The translations under genes were made by a program, and so were the position numbers. This document shows, piece by piece, positions 18,517 to 26,569 of a stretch of DNA of 64,000 nt. This stretch comes from Acidobacteriaceae bacterium (GTDB lineage: Bacteria; Acidobacteriota; Terriglobia; Terriglobales; Acidobacteriaceae): contig PKXQ01000137.1 of NCBI GenBank assembly GCA_003132405.1, positions 250 through 64,249 of the forward strand, written 5' to 3'. Numbering within the stretch: the stretch's first letter is position 1; every line of letters begins with the position of its first letter. The notes below the pieces were generated by a model. The model searched no databases and was not told the DNA's origin. It worked only from the letters and a program-made list of their open reading frames with translations.

Positions 18517-20214
18517 TTACGGGCGCAGGGGATAATAGTAGTACGCCGTCGTTCCCACCTGCTTCCATCGCGCATCGAGCAGACCGGCGAGAGCAGCGGG
18601 TGGTTCTGCGATGATGGCCTGCGCTCCGGTGCTGCGGAAAGCGGCGTAGAGTTGCTGGCGCCCTTCTTCGGTTAAGCGCCAGAATTCCGGTTCATCGGGC
18701 GACATGATATCGGCGACTATGCGGAGCTGCGCGAAATGAGCCCAATAGGAATAGTTTCCCGCTCCCACAACGGCAACCGCAGTGCCCGGCGGAATGGGCA
18801 ACTGGCGGCCCATTGCTAATTGGCTTTGGGCGGACTCGGGACATCCATTCACAATTAGCTTGGCGGTGCTGCTGGCAAAGGAGAGCATCATGACCACAAC
18901 TAAAGCAGCCACGCTCAATCCCGCGATATGTTGGGAATCGATGTTGTGCGAATCGTGGTTCACTGGTCGGCGCAGCGAAAGGAGTAGGGAAAGCCAGATC
19001 AAGACCACGAAAGCCCCGACAAAACGTGTCTCGAAATGGACCAGCATGTAAAGGCTGACAATGGCCACGGATATTGTCGGCAACTCCCAATGACGCCGGA
19101 GCCCGTGCAGGAAGCCAGCGGAATTCCACAACAGCAAGAACAGAAATCCCGCGGTCAGGCTGGGCTGGGCCACAACAAACAACTCAAGCACTGGCGGCAC
19201 ATGATGCGCGATCACGCTGAGCTGCGAGCGGAGGTTGAAGGTAGCCCGGTGCCCCTCGTTCCAGTACGACGGGTCGTAGGACGGCGGGTAAGTGCCGGGA
19301 ATCGGACCATTGAATTCGTAAACGGGCGGCTCGACCGCGAGCTTTTTGGTGGGATGCTTAGGCGTGCCGCTCGCGGTGGGAATGCCCTGCCAGTTAATGA
19401 CCGTCCCGCCCGGACTCACGAAGGCGGAATAATTTAATTTTCCCGAATCGCCGAAGGTGAAGCGGCCGCGAGGTGCGGATAGTGCAATCAAGAGAGGAGC
19501 CGCCACCACCGCAAACGCTAATACGCTGCACAGATTTTGCTTCCAGCGCGGCACCTTGACGAACGACGCCAGCAGAAAGACGAGGCTGATGGGAAACATG
19601 ATCGCTTTCGCCCAGTAGCCAACGCCGAGCGTCAATCCAAAAGCCGCAAAGTTCATCAGCCCAGTTTGCCGGCGCAAGCGCAATAACCAACCAGCCGCCA
19701 AGTAAATGAAGGCGGTAACCAGCAGATCGGGGCCAATCAGCCAAACCGTAACCATGCCGAGCGACGACCACATAAATAGCGAATATCCAAGCAAGCAGAG
19801 TGCCCATTCGGGGAGCGCAGGCGAATTGGTGTTTTTCGCGTCGCCATTCAGGCTGATCGTGTCGAGACTGGCGTTCAAGAAAAAGCGAAACGCGAAGAAC
19901 GCCAATAGCAGAATGAGGATCCCTGCGAAATGAGCCAGCGGCAATTCCTTCTCCGGCGGCAGATGGAGCCGAAACAAAGGAGCCAGCAGCACGGAATTAA
20001 GCGTGCCCCAATAGCCGTTGGCGATAGCCGCCCAGTGTCCCTTTGCGATTTCTCGCGCAATGTCGAGATAGTCCATGCCGTCGGGCGTCAACGCGTACCG
20101 GCAAGCCCAGACCTGCGCCAGGCCGAATCCCAGCGCGACCACTAAGAAGGTGTCGCCGATGCGGCGCCGTTGTTGCGTCGGGTCTTTAGCGAGAAAGCGG
20201 GAGAAGAATGTCAT
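18517..20214 (-). CDS. GT-C fold (ArnT/PMT-like) membrane glycosyltransferase, putative
   Basis: A polytopic protein of 565 residues with about ten membrane segments. The first extracytoplasmic loop carries TPDGMDYLDIAREIAKGHW, whose Asp and Tyr match the catalytic-loop pattern of lipid-linked GT-C enzymes (GT39/ArnT). The C-terminal soluble part has a Rossmann-like look but is not recognised. Start chosen at ATG 20214 (MTFFSRFLAKDPTQQRRR); the ORF from 20319 adds an atypical N-terminus. Donor and acceptor unknown. Confidence 0.65.
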   Translation of the reverse strand: MTFFSRFLAKDPTQQRRRIGDTFLVVALGFGLAQVWACRYALTPDGMDYLDIAREIAKGHWAAIANGYWGTLNSVLLAPLFRLHLPPEKELPLAHFAGILILLLAFFAFRFFLNASLDTISLNGDAKNTNSPALPEWALCLLGYSLFMWSSLGMVTVWLIGPDLLVTAFIYLAAGWLLRLRRQTGLMNFAAFGLTLGVGYWAKAIMFPISLVFLLASFVKVPRWKQNLCSVLAFAVVAAPLLIALSAPRGRFTFGDSGKLNYSAFVSPGGTVINWQGIPTASGTPKHPTKKLAVEPPVYEFNGPIPGTYPPSYDPSYWNEGHRATFNLRSQLSVIAHHVPPVLELFVVAQPSLTAGFLFLLLWNSAGFLHGLRRHWELPTISVAIVSLYMLVHFETRFVGAFVVLIWLSLLLSLRRPVNHDSHNIDSQHIAGLSVAALVVVMMLSFASSTAKLIVNGCPESAQSQLAMGRQLPIPPGTAVAVVGAGNYSYWAHFAQLRIVADIMSPDEPEFWRLTEEGRQQLYAAFRSTGAQAIIAEPPAALAGLLDARWKQVGTTAYYYYPLRP

Positions 20215-20430
20215 CGAGCCGTGAAGAACTAAGAATGGACAGTAAATCACATTCGCCGAGGATGATGCTCTAACTAATCGGGGCATGGGCGGCACCAAAT
20301 TTTTCGGCTGTTGATTCAAGAAATGCAGCTAATACTTGAGTACGGACGAGTAGCCGAATGCGCCGGTGCTAAAATATGCGCATGACTACGGGTGTTCCTA
20401 CTAGGAAGTTGCAGATTTTTCTGACCCAGA

Positions 20431-21462
20431 ATGGCGCATAAAATAACTCTCATCCCAGGCGACGGAATCGGCCCTGAAGTCATTGATGCCACCGTTCGCA
20501 TACTCGAAGCGACCGGCGTCAAGTTTGAATGGGAGAGCTTCGCCGCGGGCGCCGAAGCGTTTGAGAAGTACCACGAATACATTCCGAAGGAGCTCAGCGA
20601 ATCGATCGAGCGCACTCGCGTTGGATTGAAGGGGCCTGTGACTACGCCCATTGGGGGCGGCTTTTCGAGCATCAATGTCGAATTGCGCAAGCGCTTCGAA
20701 CTTTTCGCCAACTTTCGGCCGATCCGCAATCTGCCGCATATTCCTACGCGCTATCCGGGCATCGATCTAATCGTCGTGCGCGAAAATACCGAAGGACTTT
20801 ATTCTGGCATCGAGCACGAAGTGATTCCCGGGGTGGTCGAGAGCCTGAAGATCATCACTGAGAAGGCCTCGACGCGCGTATCGCGTTTTGCCTTCGAGTA
20901 TGCGCGCAAGAATAAGCGTAAGAAGATTCACTCCATCCACAAAGCCAACATCATGAAGCTGTCCGATGGATTATTTCTGCGCTGTTCGCGTGCTGTCTCG
21001 AAGGAGTATCCCGAGATTAACTACGGTGAGCACATCGTCGACAACACCTGCATGCAACTGGTAATGAACCCTTACCAATACGATATTTTGCTGATGGAAA
21101 ATCTCTACGGCGATATCCTTTCCGACCTGTGCGCGGGATTGGTCGGCGGTCTGGGGCTGGTTCCGGGCGCGAATTTCGGACACACATGCGCCATTTTTGA
21201 GGCGGTGCATGGATCGGCGCCCGATATTGCAGGGAGAAATATTGCCAACCCCACGGCTGTGTTGCGCTCGGCGCTGCTCATGCTGCGCCATCTTGGCGAG
21301 GCGGACGCGGCGTGGAAGATTCGCAACGCCATCGACGAGGTCTATAAGGATCGCAGCAAGCTTACGCGGGACGTGGGCGGGACGGCGGGGACATCGGAAT
21401 TTGCCGACGCTATCATTCGGGCGCTGGAAACGCAGAGTGCGACCGCCGGCGCGGCAAAGTAG
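20431..21462 (+). CDS. NAD-type isocitrate dehydrogenase (IDH/IMDH family)
   Basis: Oxidative decarboxylation of isocitrate in the TCA cycle, most likely with NAD. The 343-residue protein starts HKITLIPGDGIGPEV and has the substrate loop NVELRKRFELFANFRP, the metal/catalytic segment NLYGDILSDLCAGLVGGLGL and the cofactor region FEAVHGSAPDIAGRNIANP. RENTEGLYSGIEHE is typical of the eukaryote-like IDH3/homoisocitrate subgroup rather than LeuB. No leucine genes are near, which supports IDH, but homoisocitrate or tartrate dehydrogenase cannot be excluded. Confidence 0.85.
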   Translation: MAHKITLIPGDGIGPEVIDATVRILEATGVKFEWESFAAGAEAFEKYHEYIPKELSESIERTRVGLKGPVTTPIGGGFSSINVELRKRFELFANFRPIRNLPHIPTRYPGIDLIVVRENTEGLYSGIEHEVIPGVVESLKIITEKASTRVSRFAFEYARKNKRKKIHSIHKANIMKLSDGLFLRCSRAVSKEYPEINYGEHIVDNTCMQLVMNPYQYDILLMENLYGDILSDLCAGLVGGLGLVPGANFGHTCAIFEAVHGSAPDIAGRNIANPTAVLRSALLMLRHLGEADAAWKIRNAIDEVYKDRSKLTRDVGGTAGTSEFADAIIRALETQSATAGAAK

Positions 21463-21479
21463 CTGGCCCCACTCTCATA

Positions 21480-21512
21480 TTGACACAGGATATGCGCACA
21501 CATATACTGTGT
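21480..21512 (+). promoter_or_regulatory. Strong sigma70-type promoter and operator for vapBC2
   Basis: TTGACA (21480-21485) and TATACT (21503-21508) are separated by exactly 17 bases, close to the sigma70 consensus. The inverted repeat ACACA/TGTGT (21498-21502 and 21508-21512) straddles the -10 box and is a plausible antitoxin operator. The expected transcription start is near 21515, the same base as the GTG start codon of the antitoxin. Confidence 0.75.
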
Positions 21513-21514
21513 TA

Positions 21515-21736
21515 GTGAATGTGACTCTATCCATTGACGAGCAGACCGTCGAACGGGCAAGAAAACGAGCCGAAGCGCTGGGCAAGAGTCTCAACCAGTT
21601 GATTCGGGAATACCTGCAGAAACTTGCGGGTGTTGACGATGCTGAGCGCAGCATCGCGGAGTTTGAACGACTGTCAGGCACGGGAAACTCCCACGGCCAG
21701 CGCTTCAATCGTGACGAGGCGCATGAGCGTTCGTAG
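21515..21736 (+). CDS. VapB-like antitoxin (DUF6364-like), apparently leaderless
   Basis: A 73-residue antitoxin candidate. GTG at 21515 gives VNVTLSIDEQTVERARKRAE, then ALGKSLNQLIREYLQKLAG, a ribbon-helix-helix form found in many MNVTLS-type antitoxins beside PIN toxins. A longer in-frame ORF reaching back to 21197 lies over the IDH gene and is rejected. There is no ribosome binding site, and the promoter predicts transcription from the start codon itself. It overlaps the toxin gene by 14 bases. Confidence 0.8.
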   Translation: MNVTLSIDEQTVERARKRAEALGKSLNQLIREYLQKLAGVDDAERSIAEFERLSGTGNSHGQRFNRDEAHERS

Positions 21737-22145
21737 TTTTTTCGACACGAACGTCCTCCTCTGCTCTGACGACGAATCTGCGCCGGCCAAACAGCGTCGT
21801 TCCCGCGATCTCGTAGCAGAACATAGGCGATCCAGGAGTGGCGTTGTTTCGCTGCAAGTGCTTCAGGAGTATTTCGTAAACGTCACACGAAAGCTGCGTG
21901 TCGATCCCCATATCGCACGGCGCAAGGTCGAAATTCTGGCCGAGTTTGATGTTGCCACGCCAGACGTTTCGGACATTCTCGCAGCCATCGATCTCCATCG
22001 GTTGCACGGGTTTTCCTTTTGGGATGCGCTGGTTCTGCGATCGGCCAAGCAAGCTGGATGCAGCGTTCTGCTGACCGAAGACTTCCAAGATGGCCGCGAG
22101 ATCGACGGAATTCAGGTTGTGAACCCGTTTCGAACTGGGAAATGA
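21723..22145 (+). CDS. VapC-type PIN-domain toxin
   Basis: A 140-residue PIN-domain RNase toxin. ATG at 21723 gives MSVRSFFDTNVLLCSDD with the first catalytic Asp, SLQVLQEYF carries the expected Glu, GFSFWDALVLRSAKQAG the next Asp and LLTEDFQDGREIDGI the last ones. This is the DUF-type PIN subgroup commonly paired with ribbon-helix-helix antitoxins, distinct from the VapC at 6646. It looks intact. Confidence 0.9.
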   Translation: MSVRSFFDTNVLLCSDDESAPAKQRRSRDLVAEHRRSRSGVVSLQVLQEYFVNVTRKLRVDPHIARRKVEILAEFDVATPDVSDILAAIDLHRLHGFSFWDALVLRSAKQAGCSVLLTEDFQDGREIDGIQVVNPFRTGK

Positions 22146-22239
22146 TAGGTGTTTCCGATCTCGTGGGCGACCCGCCCTCTGTTAAACTATTCCGTTTCGA
22201 GGAGCGTTCGGCTGTACGCCGTTTTGTCATGGGGGCATT

Positions 22240-23169
22240 TTGAAGGGGATCGAGGTTCCATATAACCGCGGGCTACATCGGTTCGCCATTTTCGTGGCCT
22301 GCGCGACTTTTGTTCTCATCATTGCGGGGGCGCTCGTAACCAGCAACGATGCCGGCCTTTCCATCCCTGACTGGCCCAGATCCTTCGGATCTTTCAGCGT
22401 TCCCGAATTGCATGGCGGGGTGCAATACGAATGGAGCCACCGCGCCATTGCCGGCTCCATCATTCTGCTGACAATTTCGATCGCGGTGTGGACATTTTTT
22501 GCCGAGCGCCGCCGCTGGATGAAATGGCTCGGTATTGCTGCCTTCGGAACGGTGATCACGCAAGCAATTCTTGGCGGGCTCACGGTGCTCTTATTCCAAC
22601 CGCCATGGGTATCGACGGCGCACGCCACCGTAGCGCAGACTTTTTTTTGTATCGCCGTCGCCATCGCCGTTTTTACCGGACGGCGGTGGGTTGAGGAGCA
22701 TCCGCGGACTGAGCTTGATCAGCGCCGGCCGGCGTTGTTTACTTTGACGCTGCTATCCATTTTTGTTCTCTATGTGCAGCTCATTCTGGGTGCCATGTTT
22801 CGTCATCACGGCATGAGTTGGTGGCCGCACGTGATCAACGCGGGCGTCGTCGCTATCGTTCTTTCGTGGACGGCGATTCGCGCCATCTCCGTTTACCCAA
22901 ATGTCGACGCCGTTCGGCGCCCGGCTATCGCTATGCTCGGCCTGATGGTTGCGCAGCTTTGCTTAGGCTTTCTCGCCTTTATTACCCGTGTGATGTGGGG
23001 ACGAGACGCGGCACAGCCCGAATCTCCGATGGTGACCGCGACTGTCACTCACGTTGCCGTCGGAGCGCTGCTGCTCGCGACTACGGTCGTGCTCGTGATC
23101 CAAGTCTGGCGCCACGTTCCTGTGGCTTTCGAAGAGCGCGTGCCGGGGCAGGATCCAGTGGCGGCTTAG
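22240..23169 (+). CDS. ctaA: Heme A synthase (COX15/CtaA)
   Basis: Converts heme O to heme A for aa3-type cytochrome oxidase, in the inner membrane. The 309-residue protein has about eight membrane segments and the heme-ligand histidines in EWSHRAIAG, VSTAHATVAQ, FRHHGMSWWPHVIN and VTHVAVGALLL. GLSIPDWPRSFG near residue 40 is characteristic. It starts at a TTG (22240) with GGGGG five bases upstream. No ctaB/cyoE (heme O synthase) follows, although that pairing is usual. Confidence 0.92.
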   Translation: MKGIEVPYNRGLHRFAIFVACATFVLIIAGALVTSNDAGLSIPDWPRSFGSFSVPELHGGVQYEWSHRAIAGSIILLTISIAVWTFFAERRRWMKWLGIAAFGTVITQAILGGLTVLLFQPPWVSTAHATVAQTFFCIAVAIAVFTGRRWVEEHPRTELDQRRPALFTLTLLSIFVLYVQLILGAMFRHHGMSWWPHVINAGVVAIVLSWTAIRAISVYPNVDAVRRPAIAMLGLMVAQLCLGFLAFITRVMWGRDAAQPESPMVTATVTHVAVGALLLATTVVLVIQVWRHVPVAFEERVPGQDPVAA

Positions 23170-23172
23170 GGT

Positions 23173-23235
23173 GAGGTCAGAGGTCAGAGGTCAGAGGTCA
23201 GAGGTTAGAGGTTAGAGGTTAGAGGTCAGAGGTTA
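23173..23235. repeat. Nine-copy 7-bp tandem repeat (GAGGTCA/GAGGTTA)
   Basis: Nine consecutive 7-base units: four GAGGTCA, three GAGGTTA, one GAGGTCA, one GAGGTTA. It lies just past the heme A synthase stop. A heptamer array can vary in copy number by slippage; here it is intergenic, 150 bases before the ABC ATPase start, so any effect would be on that gene's leader. Confidence 0.9.
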
Positions 23236-23382
23236 GATTGCAGAGATATAGATTTTCAGGATCAGGATCGCGCTTGCGCTTAGATTGGCTTACCGAGGCA
23301 AGCTGGACTCCTACATGTGAACTTGACGATGACCGATTCCGCTCTAGATGATAATCATCCCCTCCCCGTCGTAGAATGAATT

Positions 23383-24420
23383 GTGACCCCGAACTCAACG
23401 GCCATTGACGTCGCTCCGCCCCCCCAGTCTGTCCAAACTACAGCCCCAGCCATCATTAGCGTGCGCGACCTGGTGCATCGTTACCAGGACCGCTCCGCGC
23501 TCAATGGCGTCTCGTTCGATGTTCGCCCCGCCGAGCTCTTTGGATTGCTGGGCCCGAACGGCAGCGGCAAGACAACTCTGTTCCGCATTCTTTCGACGCT
23601 CATGGTGCCAACTTCCGGTAGCGCCACGATTGCCGGCGTCGATGCCGTGCGCCAGCCGGGAGCGCTGCGCCGCCGCATCGGAGTCGTGTTTCAAGCGCAG
23701 AGTGTCGATCCAAAGCTCACCGCGTACGAGAATCTCTGGCATCAGGGACACCTTTACGGACTGCGCGGCGCGGAATTAAAGGCGCGCATCAACGAAATTC
23801 TCACGCGCGTGGGGTTACTCGATCGCGCGGGTGATCTCGTCGAGACTTTCTCCGGCGGCATGCAGCGCCGCATCGAGCTCGCTAAAGGCTTGCTGCATCA
23901 TCCTGAAATCCTGTTGCTGGACGAACCCACCACCGGTCTCGATCCCGGCGCCCGGCGCGACCTTTGGCAGTATCTGGCGATTCTCCGCGATCAGGAGCGC
24001 GTCTCTGTCATCGTGACCACGCACCTGATGGAAGAAGCAGAACGTTGCGATCGCCTCGCCATTTTGAATGAAGGGAATCTGGTAGCGCTCGGCACGCCCG
24101 AAGCTCTAACTCGCGAGATCGGCGGCGACGTGATTTTGCTGGAGGCGCGCGACCCGCAATCGCTGGCCGACCGCATCCGCAATAAGTTTCAAGTCGATGC
24201 CACGGTCATGGATAAACACGTCCGCCTCGAGATTGAAAACGGACACCACTTCGTGCCAGAGGTAGTCGAGGCCTTCCCCGGAGAGATTCAGTCGCTGAGT
24301 GTGAGCAAGCCGACGCTGGAGGATGTCTTCATTCACCGCACCGGGCACCGCTTTTGGAACGAAGATGCCGAAGCACCGCCGACGGCCGGCAAGAAAAAAA
24401 GCAAAAAGAAACCTTCTTAG
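23383..24420 (+). CDS. ABC transporter ATPase without visible permease
   Basis: A 345-residue ATPase of the DrrA/NodI/CcmA type. Walker A GPNGSGKTT, Q-loop VVFQAQSVDPKLTAYENL, signature FSGGMQRRIELAKGL, Walker B ILLLDEPTTGLDP and the switch His in VTTHLMEEAERC are all present. After residue 240 comes the DrrA-like C-terminal domain ending in a Lys/Ser-rich tail. It starts at GTG 23383. The next gene is unrelated, so the membrane partner must be elsewhere. Substrate unknown. Confidence 0.9.
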   Translation: MTPNSTAIDVAPPPQSVQTTAPAIISVRDLVHRYQDRSALNGVSFDVRPAELFGLLGPNGSGKTTLFRILSTLMVPTSGSATIAGVDAVRQPGALRRRIGVVFQAQSVDPKLTAYENLWHQGHLYGLRGAELKARINEILTRVGLLDRAGDLVETFSGGMQRRIELAKGLLHHPEILLLDEPTTGLDPGARRDLWQYLAILRDQERVSVIVTTHLMEEAERCDRLAILNEGNLVALGTPEALTREIGGDVILLEARDPQSLADRIRNKFQVDATVMDKHVRLEIENGHHFVPEVVEAFPGEIQSLSVSKPTLEDVFIHRTGHRFWNEDAEAPPTAGKKKSKKKPS

Positions 24421-24472
24421 TCGTCTATTATCTTGACCATCGATTTTGGATGAGGACCGACAGGGAGGATCC

Positions 24473-25231
24473 ATGTTCTGTCAAAAGTGCGGTGCCCCGG
24501 TGCAGGAGGAAAGCCAGTTTTGCGGCCACTGCGGCGCGCCGGCAACTGCTCAGCCTAACCCCGCCTATGCACAGGCCGCACCGCAATCCGAGTTGGGCAC
24601 AACGAGCGGAAAAGCGCTCGGGAGCTTGATCACGGGGATCTTTGGGCTGGTCCTATTCCCTGCCGCGATAGTCGCTATCGTCCTCGGCCATATTTCCCGG
24701 ACGGAGATTCGCAAGCGCGGTGGTCGCCTGCACGGAGCCGGTATGGCTCTAACCGGACTCGTCTTCGGATATATTGGGGTCGCGTTCATCCCCATCCTGA
24801 TCATTGCCGCCATCGCGATACCGAACCTTTTGCGCGCAAGAATCGCCGCCAATGAGGCCTCAGCCGTCGGCTCACTGCACGATCTCAACATCGCCGAGAT
24901 CAGTTACGCCTCCACCTATATGAAAGTCGGCTCTGCCCCTGCTCTGGCCGCACTCGGGGGTAGCAAGTGCGCGCCTCCCGATGAAAGCAGCGCCTGTCTG
25001 ATAGACGCGCAGCTCGCCTCCGGACAGAAGAGCGGTTACCGCTTTGAGCTCCGCAATCGCATTCACTCTCAAACTGGCATGGAGAGTGATAAATACCAAA
25101 TCGTTGCCTACCCACTGGTCCGAAATCAAAGCGGAGTGAGAGCATTTTGCTCGGATGAGACCGGAGTCATAAAAGTCGACGCCAAGGGGTTGCCGGATGA
25201 CTGCTTAGCTAACGGAACCCCGCTGCAGTGA
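24473..25231 (+). CDS. Zinc-ribbon, DUF4190 and pilin-like fusion protein
   Basis: A 252-residue membrane protein. The N-terminus is a zinc ribbon with CQKCG and CGHCG (residues 3-20), followed by a two-helix DUF4190-like membrane unit (about 44-100, with ITGIFGLVLFPAAIVAIVLG). Then comes IIAAIAIPNLLRARIAANEA, which resembles the N-terminal helix of type IV pilins, and a pilin-like globular domain with a Cys pair. ATG 24473 is preceded by GGGAGG. Acidobacterial pseudopilin-like proteins often have this form. Function unknown. Confidence 0.75.
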   Translation: MFCQKCGAPVQEESQFCGHCGAPATAQPNPAYAQAAPQSELGTTSGKALGSLITGIFGLVLFPAAIVAIVLGHISRTEIRKRGGRLHGAGMALTGLVFGYIGVAFIPILIIAAIAIPNLLRARIAANEASAVGSLHDLNIAEISYASTYMKVGSAPALAALGGSKCAPPDESSACLIDAQLASGQKSGYRFELRNRIHSQTGMESDKYQIVAYPLVRNQSGVRAFCSDETGVIKVDAKGLPDDCLANGTPLQ

Positions 25232-25235
25232 GTTG

Positions 25236-26354
25236 CTAAGGCACAGAGCCTTTGGCCTGCGGCGTCGGCGCGCTCAGTAAATCCACAAAGAGCTTGTAGA
25301 ACCTCTCCGTATCCAGATCGACCTGCACCTCGACCGGCTGCACTTCGCGCTGCGGTTTGTCTTTCTCTGACCAGGTCAGCGTGTCTCCGTAGCCCGCGCC
25401 GCGATCGAGGTTTACATCCATGTAGCGAACTTCCTTCTTCGTGATCAGGCTGGGATCGAGCCACGCCACCGACGCGAGTTCATCCCACAGATAGTTATAC
25501 GAGCCGCGCAGGTGCGCGTACTTGCCTATGTATTGCGCGGACGGCATATTGCTGGCCTTGATTTTATCGATCAGCTCGTTGGTCATTCTTGTCTTCACCG
25601 AAATATCCACCGTCGTGCAGACAATCTTTTTCCACGGAGCGCGCAATGCGATGTGGGCAGCTTCCGGATCGAACCAGATATTAAATTCGCGGCGCGGAGT
25701 ATCGACGAACTCAGGGTCGTCTGTCTGCGGACTGAGACTCGCGCCCATAAAGACCAACTCTTTGGCCAAACTCGGAAATTCCGGATCGATCGAGATGGCA
25801 AGCGCGAGATTGGTCATCGGCCCGCCCTCGTAGATCGTGATCTCGTGCGGATACTTATGCACCATGCGCACGAGAAAATGCGCGGCATCCTCATCAGAGG
25901 CTTTGGTCGTCGGCTTACCTTCCGGCATCGCGCCGAGTTCTCGCGGTGCGTGATACCTTGACGGAGTCCATGCGCCGAGCCAAGCGACCGCGCCATAGCG
26001 CTGCTCCCACTGCTCCGCCTCTTCTTTTGTTCTGACCAGCGGATACTCGGCACCGCGCAGCACGGGAATGTCAGTTCGTCCGATGATCTCGAGCATGCGC
26101 AGCGTGTGCGCGACCTCTTCCGTGAGCCACGCGTCGCCCGTCACCACGGTGATGCCCAATACTTCAGTCTGCGGAGATTGGATGAGCAGCAGTATGGCTT
26201 GCTGATCAGTGCCGGCGGGGCCGGCCGCGTCCTGATCGATGATGATCTTGCGCTTGCGAGATTGAGAGGTCTGCGATTGAGACAGGAGACTTGTGATGAG
26301 AACGAAAACAACGGTTGCAATGGCTCTAAGATTGGGAAGTCGATACAACTTCAT
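25236..26354 (-). CDS. Exported nucleoside hydrolase with altered metal motif (NH1)
   Basis: Inosine-uridine-preferring nucleoside hydrolase family; splits nucleosides into base and ribose, here in the periplasm because residues 1-28 form a signal peptide. The usual DTDPGxDD Ca-binding motif is replaced at 40-50 by DQDAAGPAGTD, keeping two or three acids. GGPMTNLALAI and the ribose-binding segment REFNIWFDPEAA are conserved, while the late HDPLA motif is WDELA. 372 residues. It converges with the zinc-ribbon gene four bases away. Activity may be changed or lost. Confidence 0.85.
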   Translation of the reverse strand: MKLYRLPNLRAIATVVFVLITSLLSQSQTSQSRKRKIIIDQDAAGPAGTDQQAILLLIQSPQTEVLGITVVTGDAWLTEEVAHTLRMLEIIGRTDIPVLRGAEYPLVRTKEEAEQWEQRYGAVAWLGAWTPSRYHAPRELGAMPEGKPTTKASDEDAAHFLVRMVHKYPHEITIYEGGPMTNLALAISIDPEFPSLAKELVFMGASLSPQTDDPEFVDTPRREFNIWFDPEAAHIALRAPWKKIVCTTVDISVKTRMTNELIDKIKASNMPSAQYIGKYAHLRGSYNYLWDELASVAWLDPSLITKKEVRYMDVNLDRGAGYGDTLTWSEKDKPQREVQPVEVQVDLDTERFYKLFVDLLSAPTPQAKGSVP

Positions 26355-26569
26355 TCACGCACTCCATTCATGTGTTCAGGATTTTGGGAGCGTGCCATTG
26401 TAAAACCTATTGGGGAGCTCTGCCAGTTTTTCAAGAAATGCGTAATTGCAGCAACAATTGCGGGCTACGTCGATCGGCGAATAGAATGAGCTGGGGCAAT
26501 TAAGAAGGATTCCGTTTCGTCGTAAGAGATGCTAGTTCCGTTTTTCTCTTCCCCCAGAGGCCGATCCGC

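Noticed and set aside
23173..23235. Possible CRISPR-like array
   Set aside because: Units are 7 bases with no spacers and no cas genes; it is a simple tandem repeat.
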